Program-made: the position numbers and the translations under genes
Shown: positions 56,447 to 64,000 of the stretch, in pieces
Layout: every line of letters starts with the position of its first letter
Position numbering within the stretch: position 1 is the stretch's first letter
From: Trichomonas vaginalis G3
Taxonomy: Eukaryota; Parabasalia; Trichomonadida; Trichomonadidae
Reading direction: 5' to 3'
Assembly: GCF_026262505.1 (NCBI RefSeq)
Contig: NC_067203.1
Location: forward strand, 12,350,392-12,414,391
Length of the DNA: 64,000 nt
Notes under the pieces: generated by a model
Databases searched by the model: none
What the model saw: the letters and a program-made list of their open reading frames with translations, nothing else
Told to the model about the DNA's origin: nothing

Positions 56447-58168
56447 TTACTCATAAGGTTGATAAGGTGATATCGACTGCTGTGGCTGTTGGGGTGGTGG
56501 ATAATATGGCGCCTGTGGAGGTGGTTGCTGGTATGGCACCTGTGGAGGTGGTTGCTGATATGGCTGCGGCTGATAAGAATATGCCGCTTGTGGATATGGT
56601 TCTTGCTGTTGTTGGAAGTCAGAAAGTATTGATGCATTTGTTGGATTCTTTCTCTTTGATGATGAAGATGATGAGCTCTTTGATTGTTTCTTCTTCTTAA
56701 ATGTGAAATAGATCGCTATAACTGAGATTATAACAAAGACGCCAATGAATATGCCTACTACAAGCAATCCTTTCGATTTACTTGTCAAGCCCTTTTTTGA
56801 ACTTTCAGTTGGGGATACTCTGTATTTATAAGTTGGCAATGGAGTATACATTGGGGTTGCAGCTGGAGTAGGAATATATTTACTGCCATCAATTGAATCA
56901 ACAAATTGTCCATTTAAGTATGCTATTGCAGATAAATTTTGCTGACCATTTCTGACCAAAATAAGCTTTCTCTTATTATCAGAATATGTCTGATCATTCA
57001 TTTCAATGTTAATGTGTCTTGAAGAACTCGTAGTACTTTTTACACTTATAGCAGGACCAATTTGTGACTCTTCATTAATGTAGTATAATGTTCCACCAAT
57101 CTTAACTGTCATGTCGTCTGTCATGCAAAGGTACACACAAACTTTTCTATCTGGTAACCAATAAATTGAGTTTTTGCCGGGGCCACCATATACCAAAATG
57201 TCATCATCGCATCCTAAGTCTGAACGGTATTTGAAAGCATAAACTAGGAAATATGCTCTCTCTTCTGATGATATAAGATTCAATTTAATTTGGCCGGGCT
57301 CTGTAAATCTAACTGCCCTGTATTTTGTATTTCCAACAAGATCAAATGTTTTATCGTTAACAACAGCTGTTACTAATACGTTTTTGTTTTCATTATATGG
57401 GAATATACAGAGTGTGTTTTCTGGTACATTATAGACTTGCTCTTTCTTGATTAGAGCATATTGATTTAAACCATAATCAAATTTTGGATAATTTGAAAAA
57501 TCATATGAATTTCCATCGAAAACATGATTTCTTGCTGCATCATTGATTATTTCACTATAAGATCCTTCTTGAAGACCATAAAAACCTCTTGTTGAGCTCT
57601 CTGTAACAGTATCACCTTAGCTCTCACGCCAAATCTTAAAAATGGCAGTTTGTGCATTAGTTGAATCTGAATCCGAACGAACACCTTTATTAAACCATCG
57701 ATTTTGCGTGTCAGTCATTTGCCTTTGATAATATACATATGTATTTTCATAATCAAATTCGCCAGCTTGTCTCTTAAGCTGATAAGATGGTCGATCCTGT
57801 GTGGTAAGATAAATCATGCAAAGTTTCCTATATTTATTGACCATTTTGCCATCAATTACTTTATTTCCGCCAACATCCAGCAATATATCAAGGGTACTGC
57901 AAGCTTTTTCAACTATTAAATAGAAATATTTGATATTTCCTCTCTTATTTGAAGTTAAATATATAAAATCAATATTTTTATATATTTTCTTCAAACCTTC
58001 TGAACCTACATAAATATCTTTGGTATCTGGAAAGATAAGATAATAGTCGCAATTAGAATTGCCTTTTTTCAGATCATAAAATGTGCCAACACGAAGTTCA
58101 CCAGTCGTGCCTCCAATAACTTCAACTCTTGCGGCAGAAGAAATGCATGAAATAAAGAAAGAAAACAT
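56447..58168 (-). pseudogene. single-pass surface protein with Pro/Gln-rich tail, interrupted by one in-frame TAA
   Basis: From ATG 58168 the frame is open for 573 codons to TAA at 56447, except for one TAA at codon 184 (57617-57619). The N-terminus looks like a signal peptide (MFSFFISCISSAARVEVIG). A long polar, tyrosine-rich extracellular part follows, then a membrane span at codons ~467-489 (LLVVGIFIGVFVIISVIAIY), a KKKKQSK stop-transfer, a serine run, and a tail with repeats of YQQPPPQ and PYYPPP. Such tails bind WW, SH3 or profilin-type partners. The region directly after the TAA has normal composition (FYGLQEGSYSEIINDAARN), so the stop sits inside one gene. The internal TAA is followed by G; the terminal one forms TAAA. 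No named family recognised. Confidence 0.75.
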
Positions 58169-58782
58169 GAGTAAAAAATTTAAAAAAGCCGTTGCAAAAA
58201 TTTGAATAGAGGTGGACTCTCTCAGAAAGATTCCTTGGTAAATAAAGAACTATATGTTTTCGACAAACTTTCGGATCCGTAAAGCATTCAATTTTTTCTT
58301 GCTAAATAGAATTCATAGGAGGGATAAATCAAAGTTATATAGCTAGACTGTACACCTGCTAAAATGAGAGTTCAACATTAAAAAAATAAAAACATTCTGT
58401 CATTTCATAGATAATAGGAAGTTATCAACAAAAATGTGTTAAATATAGCGACTTTAGACAGTTTCGAATCTTATTTTCAGGCCATTAATGATAAATATTT
58501 ATCAATTTAATATAAAATTTTGGTTATTTGCCAAGACATTGTTTAGAAAGTCAAATTTACAGTGCCTACATGTATGAGCCATTGTTTCTAGTTTATCAAT
58601 ACCTCAAAATTTTAAAATATAATTGATGAAATTAATTCTCAAATAGTTAACTTATTTGAGCTTATGATGCATACTTCATTTACGAGTGAAGTTATTTTGT
58701 GCTTATGATATTTGCGTGTTCTTCAATCAATGGATTTATATTTGATGTGTAATAAAAATGTCACTTTTTGGAATAAAAACAA
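58169..58782. other. AT-rich divergent spacer
   Basis: No gene recognised. The only signal seen is the initiator-like motif close to the gene at 58783. Confidence 0.5.
58761..58769 (+). promoter_or_regulatory. initiator-like motif
   Basis: TCACTTTTT, 13 bases before the ATG at 58783, matches the trichomonad TCA-Y-W-Y initiator well. Confidence 0.6.
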
Positions 58783-59766
58783 ATGCAAGTTCCAGAACAA
58801 GAAGGCAAAATAATTAATCAGCTTGAAAAGATACTCACCGCTGCATCTAGTTTATATGATTCTCGAAAGGATCAAATAAACTCCGATATTTCATACTTAG
58901 AAAATGTATATAAAATAATGACTGGATTGACAGCTTCTCTTGGATTTAAATCAGATAACCCATTTCTTATGCATTCGTTTTATTCTCTTCCTGCTGGAAT
59001 TGCATTTGAAGAAATGTATAAAAGTTTTAATAATATCGCGTCTAACATTAACAATGAAGCTCTTCCTGGACTTAAAAAGTGTGTATCCCAGTTGACATCT
59101 TCAAAGCAAAAGGTTTCAAACAATATTAAGCAAAATATGTATACTCTTCGTAAAAATGCTGCCAAATACTACGAAACAGCAACTGGAATCGCAAAAAGTC
59201 GTGAAACATTTTCCATTTTGGACAATCTCGACAACCAATACATACATGGAAACCAATCTCATTCTTCATATATGACATTATTGCAGACAATTATCGAAGT
59301 CGAAGACGCAACTAAGGCAGACCTCAATGAGCAAGAGAAATTGCTTGGACAGATAAAAGAAACAGAAGCATCCATCATAGAAAAATCATGTCAAACAATT
59401 TCGACCGGTCTTCCATTCTTAAAAGATATTCCAAACAAAAAACGCGAATACCAAGATACTGAAGAAGTTCCACATTGGAGAAATATTATATTACAGGTTT
59501 TCCTTGAACTAAAAACAACTCATACGATTATTCCTGTTTCCCCTCGCGAATCAGCCGGTTTCGACTGGATGTCGTATGGAAAGATGACTCCATTCTATGC
59601 CCGCGTTTGGGAAGACCATACGAAAGCAAATAATGACGAAATTGATTTGACTCGAAAGGAAACAGTCAAAGTTTTACAAGTTGACTATGGAAATTATTGG
59701 GTTGTCCAGAAATCTGATGAATCTACTGGCTTGGCTCCTTGTACCAAGTTACAACCTGTTGAATAA
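58783..59766 (+). CDS. coiled-coil (BAR-like) protein with C-terminal SH3 domain
   Basis: 327 residues. Residues ~1-215 are long charged helices (QEGKIINQLEKILTAASSLY, KAAKYYETATGIAKSRE-like spacing, and EVEDATKADLNEQEKLLGQI), the composition of BAR or F-BAR membrane-curving domains, though no diagnostic motif confirms it. Residues ~268-327 fit an SH3 fold: FYARVWEDHTKANNDEIDLT, KVLQVDYGNYWVV, then GLAPCTKLQPV. BAR-SH3 proteins link membranes to actin or dynamin partners through proline-rich ligands. The surface protein just upstream on the other strand has a proline-rich tail, but adjacency alone does not show interaction. Confidence 0.6.
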   Translation: MQVPEQEGKIINQLEKILTAASSLYDSRKDQINSDISYLENVYKIMTGLTASLGFKSDNPFLMHSFYSLPAGIAFEEMYKSFNNIASNINNEALPGLKKCVSQLTSSKQKVSNNIKQNMYTLRKNAAKYYETATGIAKSRETFSILDNLDNQYIHGNQSHSSYMTLLQTIIEVEDATKADLNEQEKLLGQIKETEASIIEKSCQTISTGLPFLKDIPNKKREYQDTEEVPHWRNIILQVFLELKTTHTIIPVSPRESAGFDWMSYGKMTPFYARVWEDHTKANNDEIDLTRKETVKVLQVDYGNYWVVQKSDESTGLAPCTKLQPVE

Positions 59767-60257
59767 TTTTATTTTTTCTTTTCATGTGTGATATAAAAAA
59801 TCTATGTTTATTTCAATCAATTGGACTTCATTTTTATCATTTTTGACGATTATCTATAAAACACTTTTAAATTCTGATGATATAATTTCTATTATCTGTA
59901 ATAAAAGATGTTTAACCATATAAAATATGTATCTGTGGACACATGAATTGAATTTTTAAAAACAAAGTACTCCCTGCTGCCATTTTAATTGCTTTATTTA
60001 TAGAATATTCTAAGAAACATGGTAATTTTATGGACAAGATCCACCTGCGACTTAATAACTTTTGAAATAGGACATCTAATAAGAATTACAAATAAATGAA
60101 TAACATAATGTTAATACAACCAATAATAAATCTAGATGCACGTAAGCATATAGACTAAATGAAATGTAGTGTAATGTGCTTGTTAGTAAGTTGATAGACA
60201 TTGTGAATATAAATAACAATTTACTAACAACAATAAAAGAAAGAACAAAACAATAAA
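59767..60257. other. AT-rich spacer between convergent genes
   Basis: No gene recognised; holds 3' ends of the SH3 and katanin-type genes. Confidence 0.55.
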
Positions 60258-61802
60258 TTATTCTACACCAAAGCTGTCTTGCCATTCTTGATATTTCTTC
60301 ATATTGAACATCAAGCTTGGTTTAGTTCTAGATAAAGCCAATTTCAAATCCTGATCATTAACTAAATCCAAAACAATATCCTCATCTTTGGCGACATCTA
60401 AATACAAATCTCCATACTTTTCCTGCAGTGATGACATCAATCTTCTCAATGGTTCCATTGCAGCTTCTTTACAAACTAATTTGATATCTGATCCACTGTA
60501 ATTCTCTGTTTTCTCTGCAAACTGAGCGAAATCAATAGATTGATCAGCTACATCAGGTGTCAACAATGTTCTAAACATGTTTTCACGACTTTCTTTATCT
60601 GGCAATGGAACTAAAATTCTCTTTTCAAGTCTTCTCAATAAAGCAGGATCTAAATCAAACGGGAAGTTCGAAGCAGCCAAGACAAACACTAAAGCATTTG
60701 AGTTCGCAAGTCCATCCATTTGTGTGAGCATCTCTGTCTTCATTCTTCTTGATGCTTCGTGCTCTTCTTCCGAAGATCTCTTCGACATAATCGAATCCAT
60801 TTCATCAATGAAAATTGTTGAAGGTGCATGGAATCTTGCGAGCTCGAATAAGACACGAATGAGCTTTTCTGAGTCACCTCTCCACTTAGAAACAACTGTA
60901 GAAGCTGAGATATTAAAGAATGTTGTTCCTTCGCCTGCAACAGCTTTCGCAAGTAGAGTTTTTCCTGTTCCTGGTGGACCATGGAGTAAAACGCCTTTCC
61001 ATGGGCGAAGAAGTTTCTTTCCTTCGAATAATTGAGGGAATTTGAGTGGCATAACAACTGCTTCTCTTAAAACTCTCTTTGCACCATCAAGACCAACAAT
61101 ATCTGACCATGTAACACCTGTATTCGCTGTAAAGATATCGCGAGCAATGACATCTGTAAGGTCGCCGAAATCTGCACGCAGTTGTGGCGGAACTGGCTTC
61201 ATTAACTGAATATCTGGAGGGACAGGTAAAGGAGTTTCGTCTGTGATCTCTTCTTTCTTGGATTTCTTCGGTTTAGGTGGTTGTGCAACGATTGGCGTAG
61301 CATTGATTGATAAAAGATCATCTGATTGTAGAGGATCATCTGATTTGCCTTTTTCTGATGATTTCTCTGACTTTGTATCACTTGATTTAGCTTTTTTGAC
61401 CTTTGGTGGATGACCGTCGATACCTGCATTATTCTTTGCCTTTTCAATTACAGCTGGAATATCATAAATATTTCCGAGTGATGTAGGCGTGGTTTTCTTT
61501 CCTTTAGGAACTGGTTTTGCAATCTTTGGTTTAACTCCATAGCGTTGTTCGTATGCTTTTTCAAAATCGACAATAATTCTTTGAAAACTTATATTATCGC
61601 AAAGTTCAAACCTATCAGGACCAATTCCTGCCTCTTGAGCAAGATGTTCAGCAGAATTAACGTAGCCTAGTTGCTTTAAATGATTATAGATTAATACTAA
61701 ACCATCACGAGTTCTCCTCTTTTTCTCGTCTTCGGAATAATCTTTTGCTTGGCTTTTACAATGAGTCTGCATATAAGAAATTTCATGTTCAGTCATTAAC
61801 AT
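60258..61802 (-). CDS. katanin p60-type AAA ATPase, KATNAL2-like
   Basis: 514 residues from ATG 61802 (an in-frame ATG at 61796 is also possible). The N-terminus has a LisH motif (GLVLIYNHLKQLGYVNSAEH, residues 34-53), a feature of KATNAL2 among katanin-like proteins. A lysine-rich linker (~95-195) can bind tubulin tails. The AAA domain has Walker A GPPGTGKT (275-282), the pore-loop KWRG (306-309), Walker B FIDEMDS (331-337), an arginine-finger region (DPALLRRLEKRI) and a Vps4-type C-terminus (FNMKKYQEWQDSFGVE). It would sever microtubules at the cytoskeleton or flagellar bases. Length is close to human KATNAL2 (about 540). Confidence 0.92.
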   Translation of the reverse strand: MLMTEHEISYMQTHCKSQAKDYSEDEKKRRTRDGLVLIYNHLKQLGYVNSAEHLAQEAGIGPDRFELCDNISFQRIIVDFEKAYEQRYGVKPKIAKPVPKGKKTTPTSLGNIYDIPAVIEKAKNNAGIDGHPPKVKKAKSSDTKSEKSSEKGKSDDPLQSDDLLSINATPIVAQPPKPKKSKKEEITDETPLPVPPDIQLMKPVPPQLRADFGDLTDVIARDIFTANTGVTWSDIVGLDGAKRVLREAVVMPLKFPQLFEGKKLLRPWKGVLLHGPPGTGKTLLAKAVAGEGTTFFNISASTVVSKWRGDSEKLIRVLFELARFHAPSTIFIDEMDSIMSKRSSEEEHEASRRMKTEMLTQMDGLANSNALVFVLAASNFPFDLDPALLRRLEKRILVPLPDKESRENMFRTLLTPDVADQSIDFAQFAEKTENYSGSDIKLVCKEAAMEPLRRLMSSLQEKYGDLYLDVAKDEDIVLDLVNDQDLKLALSRTKPSLMFNMKKYQEWQDSFGVE

Positions 61803-62476
61803 TTTTAGATAAATGAAATTTTTATAAGGGGATTGAAAAATAATTCCCCCTATTAATCCGTTTTTATATTAGGATTTTGAGAATTTCATCGAAAGGAGGT
61901 GGATTTATGCAGTCGTAGGTATAACAAATACGAAACATGCTACATCATGATATCAATAGCTTACGATATTCAGATTAGAAGATATTGTTTTTGTTTAAGC
62001 TTTTATTAATGCAAATCAGACGGATCTCATGTAGAATGGTGATTCATAATATTGATGTTTTGAAGTAATGAAGTTGGCTGCATTGTTGGCTTAATTCAGG
62101 CATTTTCAATGATTTATAGGAAGAATCAAAATAAGAAATATGTTTAGAAATGCATAGTTCCAAAATTTTAATGCATAAGGGATGTGAAAAAATTTCTCTC
62201 GCAAAAAAATAGCTATAAATCTGAAAAATAGAATGAAATTAGTCATATAGATACTAATTAGTAATATACTTCTATAAAAACGTAATCATGTGCATTTTTT
62301 ATTTATCGATCATGAGAAATCACGTAAAGCTCACAAAAATGAATTGTCTCCGGTTTTAGAATTGAATACTTTCTGAACGGTTGTTTATTTTTCCAAAAAT
62401 ATGTAACATTACCTTTTTGATAATATTTATATATAAAATAATTTGAATACACCCCAGAATTTCAAGGAGCATCAAA
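61803..62476. other. AT-rich divergent spacer
   Basis: No gene or strong repeat recognised; contains the promoters for the katanin-type and Tup1-like genes. Confidence 0.55.
61808..61816 (-). promoter_or_regulatory. initiator-like motif upstream of katanin-type gene
   Basis: TCATTTATC on the minus strand, five bases before the ATG at 61802, fits the trichomonad initiator pattern. Confidence 0.55.
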
Positions 62477-63793
62477 ATGTCTCAGGCGCCAATGAATCCA
62501 GCAAACACTCAAGGTGCTGCTGAAAAAGATACCGTGGAAAATATGATGAATAACCTTGATACTATTACTCAATCAATTAAGAGAATTCAAGAAGAACTGA
62601 ACGGTTTCGAATTTTTATTAAATCAATCAAAAATCGCATGTAAGCAATACCAAGATGAAATCGAGACATTAGAGCAAATAAAGAAAGATCTTCAAACCAG
62701 AACTTCCGGAAATCAATTAGTTCAAGTTAAACAAGAAATGTTACCCAAATTAAATCAAGAACCTTTTCCAAAGCCAATGCCGAAATTTTCTCAAGATGGA
62801 AATATTCTTTCTCATGATCAAATCGAATGGACAACAAGTCCTCCGCATATAAAAAATACTGGCATCAAACTTCGCTATGCATTGTCGTTAAATTGCATCT
62901 TGTGCGCTACGCAATTCAGTCCCGATGGTCATTATTTTGCATTTACAGACAAAAAGACTTTATTTATCATAAATACCTCTGATGGATCGTTAGTTGGAAC
63001 TGGCATGATACCTGGCAATGAAGACCAATATACAAGGATTATTGCTTTCTCTTCGAATTCTAAATACGTCGCAATTGGTGGCAAAAGTAACGAAATCTAC
63101 GTTTACGACAGAGCAAACCCATCTAATGTCTTTCAAATATTGAAGAAACATGCAAATATTGTATCATTATTACACTTTTCTCCAGATTCCGAGAGATTAT
63201 ATTCTGGAAGTTACGATGGACAGATTTGCATATGGGATACCAAGACATTTAAGCTCATAAAATGCAGAGAACAAATAAATCAGGAGAAAGGAGATGGTCT
63301 TGTCAGTTTTGCCTTATCTCATGACGGAAAAATGCTTGCCTTAGGTTTTGTCAAAGGAACTGTAATGTTACTTGATTCTTCTCTTGATCAGACACAACAT
63401 GTAATTACTTTCAAGGCTCATGAAGCTATTTTACATGGATTATCTTTATCTAATGACGATGACTTCCTTGCAATTGCTTCTCAAGATCAGACAGCATCTG
63501 TATGGCATAACTCGTTCGTTCCGAAGAAGGTTCATTCGTTTTCAGGCCACACAAACATCGTTTTAACGTGCTGTTTCACAAACGACAAGAAAATGCTCAT
63601 AACAGGGTCAAAAGACGAGACGATCAAGATTTGGTCGATAAATACCGGTGAATGCTTATGTACAATCAATGCACATAAAAATACAATTTTCCAGGTTCAA
63701 CATCACCCAACAGAGAATGCTTTCTTGTCATGCTCTGGTGATGGAAAGGTCTGCCTTTGGGATTATGCACCTGGTTACTACTTGACTCCTTAA
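62477..63793 (+). CDS. Tup1-like WD40 protein (candidate transcriptional corepressor)
   Basis: 438 residues. Residues ~15-80 form a coiled coil (TVENMMNNLDTITQSIKRIQ, then LEQIKKDLQT) where Tup1 has its tetramerisation domain. After a short proline-rich linker, seven WD repeats run from ~125 to the end, e.g. LCATQFSPDGHYFA, SGSYDGQICIWDTKTF, SGHTNIVLTCCFTNDKKMLI, SKDETIKIWSINTG and SCSGDGKVCLWDYAPG. This N-terminal coil plus one seven-bladed propeller is the Tup1/TUPA layout. Tup1 represses genes through Ssn6 and histone contacts. A generic WD40 scaffold cannot be excluded. The stop overlaps TAAA. Confidence 0.7.
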   Translation: MSQAPMNPANTQGAAEKDTVENMMNNLDTITQSIKRIQEELNGFEFLLNQSKIACKQYQDEIETLEQIKKDLQTRTSGNQLVQVKQEMLPKLNQEPFPKPMPKFSQDGNILSHDQIEWTTSPPHIKNTGIKLRYALSLNCILCATQFSPDGHYFAFTDKKTLFIINTSDGSLVGTGMIPGNEDQYTRIIAFSSNSKYVAIGGKSNEIYVYDRANPSNVFQILKKHANIVSLLHFSPDSERLYSGSYDGQICIWDTKTFKLIKCREQINQEKGDGLVSFALSHDGKMLALGFVKGTVMLLDSSLDQTQHVITFKAHEAILHGLSLSNDDDFLAIASQDQTASVWHNSFVPKKVHSFSGHTNIVLTCCFTNDKKMLITGSKDETIKIWSINTGECLCTINAHKNTIFQVQHHPTENAFLSCSGDGKVCLWDYAPGYYLTP

Positions 63794-64000
63794 ATTAATA
63801 GAATTGTTTTTTTATTATTTATATCTTGGATTTTATAATAATATAAGTTGTTATATGTGAAATTGTAAAGTATTTTATTTAGATATTATTAGCTATTTTT
63901 AACTTTTTTCATTCCAAAAACAAAATATCTCAAATTTTTCTTCAGTTATAGCTTCATTTTCAATTACATTTAATAGTACGCACATAATATGTTAAAAAGA

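Noticed and set aside
1-64000. CRISPR arrays, rRNA or tRNA genes
   Set aside because: No regularly spaced direct repeats with unique spacers other than the minisatellite, and no T-arm-like GTTCGA-containing cloverleaf candidates were noticed in the spacers; a dedicated scan was not possible.

Overview
The window looks like genomic DNA of a parabasalid flagellate (a Trichomonas/Tritrichomonas-type trichomonad). This is inferred from several things together: a Polinton/Maverick element, BspA-type leucine-rich-repeat (LRR) proteins fused to a glycine-rich domain, an uninterrupted 12.3-kb axonemal dynein gene, very AT-rich spacers, short 5' leaders with TCA-Y-type initiator motifs, and stop codons that often overlap TAAA. 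I cannot name the species from sequence alone.

Region 1 (1 to about 14.3 kb) is the right-hand part of a Polinton/Maverick. It holds the 3' part of a Dam-type (D12) adenine methyltransferase, a cluster of small unknown genes, a 15-bp minisatellite in a divergent promoter, a 1034-residue phage-tail-fibre-like protein, a candidate minor capsid protein, the protein-primed family B DNA polymerase split by one in-frame TAA, two small basic or charged proteins, and the major capsid protein. The integrase, packaging ATPase and maturation protease expected of such elements are not here and presumably lie to the left. The right terminus is not resolved; AT-rich non-coding DNA begins after 14.28 kb.

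Region 2 (15.4 to 33.6 kb) is host DNA: a Stm1/SERBP1-like small protein, an importin-beta-like karyopherin, two paralogous glycine-rich/LRR surface-type genes, a low-molecular-weight tyrosine phosphatase, an auxin-efflux-carrier-family permease and a possible NELF-B-like protein. The gaps hold a 54-bp perfect palindrome and at least two MITE-like units with perfect terminal inverted repeats.

Region 3 (34 to 64 kb) is gene-dense: a DNAH1-type dynein heavy chain, a PARP6/8-type ADP-ribosyltransferase, a WD40 protein divergently paired with a ubiquitin-like protein, a type II membrane glycosyltransferase, a Rab GTPase, a glycine-rich membrane protein, another single-pass surface protein, a coiled-coil/SH3 protein, a KATNAL2-type katanin and a Tup1-like WD40 protein. 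Three of these (Rab, glycine-rich protein, single-pass surface protein) carry one in-frame TAA or one frameshift in otherwise clean reading frames. With the split polymerase, that makes a cluster of single-lesion genes worth checking against reads. Several coding starts given here were moved to the first true ATG because the longest open frame began at TTG or GTG.
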